From: SZUA-430 sp040381215
GTDB lineage: Bacteria > Pseudomonadota > Alphaproteobacteria > Micropepsales > Micropepsaceae
Length of the DNA stretch: 35,085 nucleotides
Direction: 5' to 3'
Assembly (NCBI GenBank): GCA_040381215.1
Contig: JBEIHO010000028.1
Span: 1-35,085 of the forward strand
Part shown: positions 1 to 6,369 of the stretch, one piece after another
Layout: each line of letters starts with the position of its first letter
Position numbering within the stretch: position 1 is the first letter of the stretch
Position numbers and translations under genes: made by a program
Notes under the pieces: generated by a model
The model's database searches: none
Told to the model about the DNA's origin: nothing
The model's input: the letters and a program-made list of their open reading frames with translations, nothing else

Positions 1-22
1 CATCGGAACAGCCCAGGGTACA

Positions 23-51
23 CGCGGGGCAAATCCAACAAAAACCCCGCG
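23..51 (+). other. Inverted repeat upstream of the RhlE helicase gene
   Basis: CGCGGGG (23-29) is exactly complementary to CCCCGCG (45-51), with a 15-base A/C-rich loop. There is no T-tract after it, so it is not a convincing terminator. A TTGACG hexamer follows at 53-58 without a good -10 at the right distance. It may be a leader hairpin or the end of an upstream unit outside the window. Confidence 0.35.
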
Positions 52-127
52 GTTGACGCGTGCGTCGTTTCGGCAATGTCCGACGGCGCCAGCGCGCACG
101 GTCGCACTATTGAAAGACTCTCTCCAA

Positions 128-1915
128 GTGACCTCATTTGAATCCATGGGCCTCGAAGCCCGCCTCCTGCGCGCGCTCGAACAGGAAGGCTACACGACAC
201 CAACCCCAATCCAGGCACAGGCGATCCCGCACGTGCTCGAAGGCAAGGACCTGCTCGGCATTGCCCAGACCGGAACGGGAAAAACCGCAAGCTTCGCCTT
301 GCCCATCCTGCAGCGTCTCGTCCAGGACCCGCGCACGCCCGCGCCCCGGACTGCACGCGCCCTGATCCTGTCGCCGACCCGCGAACTCGCGGCCCAGATC
401 GCCGACAGCTTCCGCGCCTACAGCCGCTACCTGAACATCACGATCACGACGATCTTTGGTGGCGTCAGCGAACACCCGCAGAAGCAGAACATGGCCCGCG
501 GCATCGACGTCCTCGTGGCAACACCGGGCAGGCTGCGCGACCTCGTCGCCCAGCGCGCCGTGGAATTGGCGAAGACCGAGATCTTTGTGCTCGACGAGGC
601 CGACCGAATGCTCGACATGGGCTTCATCGCCGACATTCGCCGCATCGTGAAGCTGCTCGGACCGGACCGCCAGAACCTTTTCTTCTCGGCGACGATGCCT
701 GAGGAGATTGGTCGCCTTGCCGCTGAACTGCTGCGCAATCCTGTTCGCGTCAGCGTGACACCGCCATCGACGACCGTCGAACGCATCGCCCAGCGGGTCG
801 TCCATGTTTCCAACGGAGACAAGCGCGCCCTGCTGATCCATCTGTTGCGCACGGACGCAACGATGGCGCGCACGCTGGTCTTCACGCGCACCAAGCACGG
901 AGCCGACAAGGTCGTTCGCGCCCTCGCCGCAGCCGGCGTCAACGCATCCGCCATCCACGGCAACAAGAGCCAGAGCCAGCGCGTGAACGCGTTGAACAGC
1001 TTCCGCTCGGGCCGCGCACCGGTCCTCATCGCGACCGACATCGCCGCCCGCGGGATCGATATCGATGGCATCAGCCACGTCATCAACTTCGACCTGCCGC
1101 ACGTTCCCGAGTCCTACGTGCACCGCATTGGCCGCACGGCCCGCGCCGGAGCCGACGGCATCGCGATCGCCTTCTGCGACCGTGAGGAGCGCCCGCTCCT
1201 GCGCGACATCGAGAAGGTGACCCGTCAGCAGATCCCGGCCAGCGACTGGCGCGCGCCCGCAGACGCAGGCGCAACTCTGGAAATGCCCGTCCGCACCCAC
1301 GACCAGAAGCAGGAAGCCCGCCGTCATAGGGAATTCGACGACAGGCCGAGGCCCCAGCACGCCCAGCGCCAGCCCAAGCCTCACCGCAAGGGCAACAACC
1401 CAAGGCACGAAATCCTTGCGCACATGGCAGCCCAAGGTCCGCAGCCCAGCGTCAGCGTTGAGCCGCGCTCTGCCGATGGCAAATTCCGCGCCCCGAAGCC
1501 GAACCGTCCCGACCGCTCGCAAGGCGACAGGCCGTTCAACGCCGAAAGGCCACGCCATAACGGTCCACGCAACGACAACCGCGACGCGCCCCGCAGCGAG
1601 CAGCGCGGCGATCGCCAGGGCGGATATCGCGACGCCCAGGGCGCCGAACAGCAAGGCGAACGCAAGTTCAAGCCGCGCGGTGACCGCCCCTTCCAGAAGC
1701 GTGGCGACCGCCCCCAGACGGCTTCACGCGACGGCCAGTCCGCCTCGGGCGATCGTCCGTTCCACAAGGGTGGTGACGCCGCAAGGCAAAACGGCCCAGC
1801 CAAGCCTGGCCGCCCGTTCGGCAATCGTGGTGACAGGCCGCAAGGTGGTCCGGCACGCGATGGACAGGGCCGTCCCGGCAAGTTCGGCAAGCGCCCGGCC
1901 GCCCGCGCGTTCTGA
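128..1915 (+). CDS. rhlE: RhlE-type DEAD-box ATP-dependent RNA helicase
   Basis: This is a cytoplasmic RNA helicase of the RhlE group, which remodels RNA in ribosome assembly and RNA decay. The helicase core fills residues 1-380: Q motif GYTTPTPIQ (21-29), Walker A AQTGTGKT (46-53), PTRELA (83-88), DEAD (156-159), SAT (187-189), ARGID in the second RecA domain (about 307-311) and HRIGRTARAG (332-341). Residues 381-595 are a low-complexity basic tail with repeated GDRPF/GDRPQ-like units, as is common in this group for non-specific RNA binding. I start at GTG 128 because VTSFESMGL aligns with the MSFDSLGL start of RhlE proteins. An upstream TTG at 53 and an ATG at 146 are alternatives. No strong Shine-Dalgarno sequence is visible. 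Confidence 0.93.
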   Translation: MTSFESMGLEARLLRALEQEGYTTPTPIQAQAIPHVLEGKDLLGIAQTGTGKTASFALPILQRLVQDPRTPAPRTARALILSPTRELAAQIADSFRAYSRYLNITITTIFGGVSEHPQKQNMARGIDVLVATPGRLRDLVAQRAVELAKTEIFVLDEADRMLDMGFIADIRRIVKLLGPDRQNLFFSATMPEEIGRLAAELLRNPVRVSVTPPSTTVERIAQRVVHVSNGDKRALLIHLLRTDATMARTLVFTRTKHGADKVVRALAAAGVNASAIHGNKSQSQRVNALNSFRSGRAPVLIATDIAARGIDIDGISHVINFDLPHVPESYVHRIGRTARAGADGIAIAFCDREERPLLRDIEKVTRQQIPASDWRAPADAGATLEMPVRTHDQKQEARRHREFDDRPRPQHAQRQPKPHRKGNNPRHEILAHMAAQGPQPSVSVEPRSADGKFRAPKPNRPDRSQGDRPFNAERPRHNGPRNDNRDAPRSEQRGDRQGGYRDAQGAEQQGERKFKPRGDRPFQKRGDRPQTASRDGQSASGDRPFHKGGDAARQNGPAKPGRPFGNRGDRPQGGPARDGQGRPGKFGKRPAARAF

Positions 1916-1939
1916 TAAGGAGTAGAAAAAGGGGAAGCG

Positions 1940-2725
1940 ATGTTTGACTGGCTCTTCGGCAGGAAGCGACCCGCGAACCGCGCGTCGCAGAAGGATCCAG
2001 GCAGACAAACGGATGGCAACGCACCGCAGGTGCGCGCCATACCGAAGTTCCCCTTTCCACTTGAAACCGTGCACGGCCTGAAAGCGCTTGAGACGTATGA
2101 CCGTCTCAGGGCCGAGGGCCGTGGCACCCCCGTGATCCTTGGTCACGACGAAGCGCTGCATCGCCATGCCCGGCATCTGGCGTCTCCGACCCACGAAACG
2201 GTCGACGCCATCGAGCAACGCGCCATCGCAACACCCTTTCCCGACGCATGGTGCGAGAAACGCCGACAGGAACTTTCAGCCCTCTACGGGGAAGATGATG
2301 ACATCGCCGTCCCCAGCGGAAACTGGCCGCAGCAGGTCGTGCCGCAGGACTTTCTGCAGAACCTAGATACGCTGACACGCAAGCCGCTGGAGCGGGTCCA
2401 CATCGCGCTGTTGCCAACGCGCGACCCGACCCTTGTTCCGGCCTTCCTGCGTTACGGTGGATGGAACGAATGCCCCGACGCGGCAGGCCAGGTCGCAGCA
2501 GCACGCCACTGGAAGACGCGTTTCGGCGCCGAGATCATCGCTGTGGCGGATGATGTCGTCCACTACCGGGTACAGCGTCGCCCCGCCACGCGCTCGGAAG
2601 CGATGGAACTCGCAAGGGAGCAATACGATTTCTGCCCGGACATCGTCTTGCAGGGAACTGACAACCTCGAGCACCTCGCGGCCATATTGATGGAAAGCGA
2701 CTGGTGGCTCTTCTGGTGGGACTGA
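1940..2725 (+). CDS. DUF4253 domain-containing protein
   Basis: A 261-residue protein of unknown function. The C-terminal 100 residues match my memory of DUF4253: a W/YGG segment, the block RPATRSEAMELAREQYDFCP with its DIVLQG continuation, and the acidic-aromatic ending SDWWLFWWD. The N-terminus is basic and unconserved, with no signal peptide or membrane segment, so the protein is probably cytosolic. A purine-rich GGGGAAG lies just before the ATG. The gene starts 24 bases after the rhlE stop and may be read through from it. DUF4253 proteins have no established reaction. Confidence 0.8.
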   Translation: MFDWLFGRKRPANRASQKDPGRQTDGNAPQVRAIPKFPFPLETVHGLKALETYDRLRAEGRGTPVILGHDEALHRHARHLASPTHETVDAIEQRAIATPFPDAWCEKRRQELSALYGEDDDIAVPSGNWPQQVVPQDFLQNLDTLTRKPLERVHIALLPTRDPTLVPAFLRYGGWNECPDAAGQVAAARHWKTRFGAEIIAVADDVVHYRVQRRPATRSEAMELAREQYDFCPDIVLQGTDNLEHLAAILMESDWWLFWWD

Positions 2726-2738
2726 ACCCTTGACGGCG

Positions 2739-3191
2739 ATGCGCCCCGTATCAGTTCGCCAGGCCCATCCGCAGGAGAGGCGCGCCCTGGAAGATCTTCA
2801 GCACCGCGCGTCCCTGGCAAACCCGGGAGACCACGCGTTCCTGCTGGCCAATCCAGACGTCAGCCATATCCCGCCCGAACAGATCGAGCAGGGACTTGTG
2901 TTCGTCGCGGAAGCCGATGGCGCGGTTGTGGGCCTCATCGCCTTGAAGAAGCACGATGCCCCCGACATGGAGCTTGAGGGCCTCTTCGTCGAGCCCTCCT
3001 GCTGGCGACAGGGCATCGGACAAACGCTCGTCAGTCACGCCGTCGATTTGTGCCGTGCACGCGGCGCGAGGAAGATCGTGGTCTTTGCCAACACGCATGC
3101 CGTCGAATTCTATCGCACTGTGAGTTTCGAACCGACAGGCAGCATGGCGGTCGACTTCAGCACGGCGGTTGTGATGGTACGGAAGCTTTAG
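2739..3191 (+). CDS. GNAT family N-acetyltransferase
   Basis: A single-domain GNAT acetyltransferase of about 150 residues that would transfer an acetyl group from acetyl-CoA to an unknown amine. The acetyl-CoA-binding motif A is visible as LEGLFVEPSCWRQGIGQTL (Q/RxxGxG/A type), followed by the FANTHAVEFYRTVSFEPTG motif B region. I use ATG 2739. An in-frame TTG at 2730 has a GTGGGA at better spacing and would add three residues. The start lies within 15 bases of the DUF4253 stop, which suggests co-transcription. The stop overlaps the stop of the convergent TetR gene. The substrate cannot be told from sequence. Confidence 0.85.
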   Translation: MRPVSVRQAHPQERRALEDLQHRASLANPGDHAFLLANPDVSHIPPEQIEQGLVFVAEADGAVVGLIALKKHDAPDMELEGLFVEPSCWRQGIGQTLVSHAVDLCRARGARKIVVFANTHAVEFYRTVSFEPTGSMAVDFSTAVVMVRKL

Positions 3192-3778
3192 GCAGCCTGC
3201 GTCCCGCCACCCTTCAGAAGTCTCTCCATCGCGCGGACGCATACCTCGATCGTCACGCCCGCCTCGCCGCGCGCCAGCGCAAAGGCGCTCTCATTGATCG
3301 CACCCAGCAGCAGCACCGCAAGCGGCTTGGCCGGCTGCAGCGCGATCTCACCCTGCGCAATCATCGTCTCGACGGCCTGCGTGATGGTGGCAGGCCCGCG
3401 CAGGAAGTCACGCCCCTTCTGGAACCGGCTGCTCAGCACGACAGGAGACTCCACCAGCACGATACGGTGATAGTCCGCATGCTGCGCGAATTCGAGAAAG
3501 GCGCGGTACCCTTCAAGGAACCCCATCACCCCGCCCGCCCCCTGCGCGCGCGCCCGTGCAAAGTCATTCATGTCGGCATCAAGCGCGTCGAACACCGCAC
3601 CGAACAATTCGACCTTGCCGCGGAAGTGATGGAAGAGCGCACCAACCGTGACACCCGCACGCGCCGCCACTTCGGCAGTGGTCGTGGCCGCAAAACCGTT
3701 CTGCGCAAACAGCGTCCGCGCAGCCATCAGGATGTCGGCACGCGTCTGTGCGGCAGCTTCGGCAGTTCGGCGGGCCAA
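3188..3778 (-). CDS. TetR-family regulator, divergent from the BVMO gene
   Basis: A 196-residue one-component repressor. The N-terminal helix-turn-helix spans about residues 13-58 (ADILMAARTLFAQNGF, then TTAEVAARAGVTVGALFHHF), and the rest is the helical ligand-binding domain typical of TetR proteins. I choose TTG 3778 because GGGAG lies 8 bases upstream and because the promoter and operator lie at 3833-3861, outside the message. A longer reading frame back to 3931 would run through the operator and into the monooxygenase gene. The head-to-head arrangement with an EthA-like monooxygenase resembles mycobacterial ethR-ethA, but I cannot claim EthR orthology. It probably represses itself and the neighbour until a ligand binds. 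Confidence 0.85.
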   Translation of the reverse strand: MARRTAEAAAQTRADILMAARTLFAQNGFAATTTAEVAARAGVTVGALFHHFRGKVELFGAVFDALDADMNDFARARAQGAGGVMGFLEGYRAFLEFAQHADYHRIVLVESPVVLSSRFQKGRDFLRGPATITQAVETMIAQGEIALQPAKPLAVLLLGAINESAFALARGEAGVTIEVCVRAMERLLKGGGTQAA

Positions 3779-3813
3779 GGCGGCATCTCCCGGGTATGGC
3801 GCCTGGCCGGGAT

Positions 3814-3842
3814 TTGACAGGCGGCAAGGGACAGTATACATA
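3814..3842 (+). promoter_or_regulatory. Predicted sigma-70-type promoter of the BVMO gene
   Basis: TTGACA (3814-3819) and TACATA (3837-3842) are separated by 17 bases. The -35 is perfect and the -10 weak. The -10 is itself the left arm of the TetR dyad, so repressor binding would block this promoter. The expected start is near 3849, giving a leader of about 30 bases before ATG 3879. Confidence 0.6.
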
Positions 3843-3861
3843 GTGACATTATGTAAATCAA
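3833..3861 (-). promoter_or_regulatory. Predicted promoter of the TetR gene
   Basis: On the minus strand TTGATT (3861-3856) and TATACT (3838-3833) are separated by 17 bases. The spacer is occupied by the dyad centred on 3846. Transcription would start near 3826, leaving a leader of about 48 bases before TTG 3778. Confidence 0.6.
3837..3855. promoter_or_regulatory. Dyad operator between TetR and BVMO genes
   Basis: TACATA-N7-TATGTA is a perfect 6-base inverted repeat centred on A3846. Inside it, TG (3844-3845) pairs with CA (3847-3848), so only positions 3843/3849 break an otherwise complete 19-base palindrome. It is AT-rich in a GC-rich genome and overlaps both divergent promoters, as expected for the TetR binding site. 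Confidence 0.7.
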
Positions 3862-3878
3862 CGCGAAGGTGCCAAACC

Positions 3879-5384
3879 ATGGCCGCGGAACATTTCGACG
3901 TGCTCATCATCGGCGCAGGCCTGTCGGGCATCGACGCCGGCTGGCACCTGAACCACTACGCACCGAAGAAGACCTACGTGATCCTCGAGAACCGTGAGCG
4001 CATTGGCGGCACGTGGGACCTCTTCCGCTATCCGGGCATACGCTCCGACTCAGACATGCTGACCATGGGCTACCGCTTCAAGCCATGGACGCATGACAGC
4101 GCCATCTCGCCCGGCAGCGCGATCCGCGAATATGTGACCGAAACGGCGCGCCAGGATGGCGTCGACCGCCACATCCGCTTCCGCCACAATGTGGTGAGCG
4201 CATCCTGGGACAGCGCGACGGCGCGCTGGACCATCGAGGCAACAAGGCGCGATGACGCCGGCCACGAGACACCCATCACCTACACCGCGAATTTTCTGTT
4301 CTCCTGCGCCGGCTACTATCGATACAGCGAAGGCTACACGCCCCAATTTGCAGGCCGCGACCAGTTCAAGGGGACGGTCATTCATCCCCAGCACTGGCCC
4401 GAAGGCTTCAACTACGACGGCAAGCGCGTCATCATCATCGGATCCGGCGCAACCGCAGTCACCCTGCTTCCGAACATGGCCAAGACCGCAGCGCATGTGA
4501 CCATGTTGCAGCGTACGCCGACCTATTATGTTTCGCGGCCCGAGAAGGACTGGCTTGCCAACATGCTGCGCGCCGTGCTGCCGGCCTCATGGGCCTACGC
4601 AATCCCGCGCTGGCGCAACATCCTTTTCCAGCGCTTCTTCTTCAACCTGTCGCGCAAGAACCCGCAAAAGACGGCAGAGCGCCTCATTCAGGGCGTAGCC
4701 GACCTCCTGCCGAAGGGCTTCGACGTCAAGACCCACTTCACCCCCAGCTACAACCCGTGGGACCAGCGCCTCTGCCTTGTGCCCGACGCCGACCTGTTCA
4801 ATGCCATTGGCGCCGGCAAGGCCAGCGTCGTGACCGACCACATCGACAGCTTCACCGAGAAGGGCATCCGCCTGAAATCCGGCAAGCACCTCGAGGCCGA
4901 CGTCATCGTCACCGCCACGGGCCTGCAACTCGAGATGATCGGTGGCGTGAAAGTCTCCGTCGACGGCAAGCCGGTCGAGTGGGGCAAGACATTCACATAC
5001 AAGGGCCTGATGTATTCGGGCGTACCCAACCTCGCCAGCGTGTTCGGCTATACGAATGCATCCTGGACGCTGCGCGCCGACCTCATCTGCGAATGGGTCA
5101 CCCGCCTCCTCAACCACATGGACGAGAAGGGTGTGCAGATCGCAACCCCGGTTCTCACCGACCCGAACATGAAGGCAGACCCGTGGCTCGATTTCTCCTC
5201 GGGCTACGTCACAAGGTCCATCTCCATCCTGCCCAAGCAGGGCCCGAACCCGCCCTGGCGGCAGAACCAGAACTACTTCGCCGACGTCAAGGAAATGCGC
5301 AGGTCGTCCATCGATGACGGCACTCTTTCATTCACGAAGGCGTCCGCAGACGGCGTCACAGGGCTGAAGCGCGCGGCCGAATAA
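3879..5384 (+). CDS. EthA-like Baeyer-Villiger flavin monooxygenase
   Basis: An FAD- and NADPH-dependent monooxygenase of 501 residues (mycobacterial EthA is about 490). These enzymes insert oxygen into ketones to make esters or lactones, and some S-oxygenate thioamides. Visible are the FAD Rossmann motif GAGLSG (12-17), GGTWDLFRYPGIRSDSD (43-59), the Baeyer-Villiger fingerprint FKGTVIHPQHWP (163-174, FxGxxxHxxxWP) and a second nucleotide motif GSGATA (188-193). Similarity to EthA as I remember it runs to the C-terminus (YNPWDQRLCLVP, GYTNASWTLRADL). ATG 3879 has AAGG 9 bases upstream. A longer in-frame extension upstream would run through the operator and is rejected. The natural substrate is unknown. 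Confidence 0.93.
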   Translation: MAAEHFDVLIIGAGLSGIDAGWHLNHYAPKKTYVILENRERIGGTWDLFRYPGIRSDSDMLTMGYRFKPWTHDSAISPGSAIREYVTETARQDGVDRHIRFRHNVVSASWDSATARWTIEATRRDDAGHETPITYTANFLFSCAGYYRYSEGYTPQFAGRDQFKGTVIHPQHWPEGFNYDGKRVIIIGSGATAVTLLPNMAKTAAHVTMLQRTPTYYVSRPEKDWLANMLRAVLPASWAYAIPRWRNILFQRFFFNLSRKNPQKTAERLIQGVADLLPKGFDVKTHFTPSYNPWDQRLCLVPDADLFNAIGAGKASVVTDHIDSFTEKGIRLKSGKHLEADVIVTATGLQLEMIGGVKVSVDGKPVEWGKTFTYKGLMYSGVPNLASVFGYTNASWTLRADLICEWVTRLLNHMDEKGVQIATPVLTDPNMKADPWLDFSSGYVTRSISILPKQGPNPPWRQNQNYFADVKEMRRSSIDDGTLSFTKASADGVTGLKRAAE

Positions 5385-5407
5385 GCCTGCGGGCGCGCGC
5401 TCCCAAT

Positions 5408-5426
5408 CGGGCCTTGTCTTGGCCCG
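5408..5426 (+). other. Short hairpin downstream of the BVMO gene
   Basis: CGGGCC (5408-5413) pairs with GGCCCG (5421-5426) around a 7-base loop. It is followed by C rather than T residues, so intrinsic termination would be weak. It is the only hairpin near the end of the monooxygenase gene. Confidence 0.35.
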
Positions 5427-5433
5427 CCCGGAT

Positions 5434-5465
5434 CGGGTCATATGCGCGTCAAACGCATCGACCCG
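5434..5465 (+). promoter_or_regulatory. Two-part dyad just before the yghU-like RBS
   Basis: CGGGTC (5434-5439) pairs with GACCCG (5460-5465). Within it ATGCG (5442-5446) pairs with CGCAT (5454-5458), giving 11 paired bases around a 7-base loop. The ribosome-binding site GGAGAG begins 4 bases later at 5469. It could be an operator or a leader hairpin that affects translation. Confidence 0.4.
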
Positions 5466-5481
5466 AACGGAGAGCATGACC

Positions 5482-6342
5482 ATGTCTGACACACCCTACA
5501 CGCCACCGAAGGTCTGGACGTGGGACCAGGAAAGCGGCGGACGCTTCGCCAAGATCAACCGCCCTGTCGCCGGCGCGACCCACGAGAAGGAACTTAAGGT
5601 CGGCAAGCATCCCCTCCAGCTCTATTCCCTCGCCACGCCAAATGGCGTGAAGGTGACCGTGATGCTCGAGGAACTTCTCGAACGCGGACACAAGGGCGCC
5701 GAGTACGACGCCTGGCTGATCAACATCAGCGAAGGCCAGCAATTCGGATCGGGCTTCGTGGCGATCAACCCCAACTCCAAGATCCCTGCCCTCCTCGACC
5801 GCAGCACACCCGCACCCACGCGCGTTTTCGAGTCGGCGGCAATCCTCGTCTACCTCTCCGAGAAATTCGGCGGCGCCTTCATGCCGAACGAATTGTCCGC
5901 TCGCGCCGAATGCCTCTCGTGGCTCTTCTGGCAGATGGGATCGGCACCCTTCCTCGGTGGCGGCTTCGGGCACTTCTACGCTTACGCGCCGATCAAGATC
6001 CAGTACGCGATCGATCGCTATGCGATGGAAACAAAGCGCCAGCTCGATGTCTTGAACCAGCACCTCGCGAAGAACGAATACATGGCGGGCAAGGACTACA
6101 CCATTGCCGACATGGCGATCTGGCCTTGGTACGGCGCCATGGTGAAGGGCGTACTCTACGAGGCCGGCGAATTCCTCTCTGTCCATGAATACACCAACGT
6201 CATCCGCTGGGCAGACCAGATCGCTGCGCGCCCGGCCGTTCAGCGTGGCCGCATGGTCAACCGGGCATGGGGCGAACCATCCTCGCAACTTCCCGAGCGA
6301 CACGATGCAAGCGACTTCGATCGCGTAAAAGCCGGGACCTGA
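5482..6342 (+). CDS. yghU: YghU-like glutathione-dependent disulfide-bond oxidoreductase
   Basis: A cytosolic glutathione S-transferase family protein of 286 residues (E. coli YghU is 288), which has disulfide reductase and organic hydroperoxidase activity with glutathione. The thioredoxin-like half has LYSLATPNGVKVTVMLEE (about 48-64), NPNSKIPAL (97-104) and FESAAILVYLSEKFG. The helical half has WLFWQMGSAPFLGGGFGHFY and YTIADMAIWPW, all close to the YghU sequence. I start at ATG 5482 (MSDTPYTPPK, matching the family start), 7 bases after GGAGAG. ATG 5476 sits too close to that site. It lies 97 bases after the monooxygenase on the same strand, but the dyads between them suggest separate control. 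Confidence 0.93.
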   Translation: MSDTPYTPPKVWTWDQESGGRFAKINRPVAGATHEKELKVGKHPLQLYSLATPNGVKVTVMLEELLERGHKGAEYDAWLINISEGQQFGSGFVAINPNSKIPALLDRSTPAPTRVFESAAILVYLSEKFGGAFMPNELSARAECLSWLFWQMGSAPFLGGGFGHFYAYAPIKIQYAIDRYAMETKRQLDVLNQHLAKNEYMAGKDYTIADMAIWPWYGAMVKGVLYEAGEFLSVHEYTNVIRWADQIAARPAVQRGRMVNRAWGEPSSQLPERHDASDFDRVKAGT

Positions 6343-6369
6343 CCTGCGCCCGCACAGCGCAGCGCCCTC

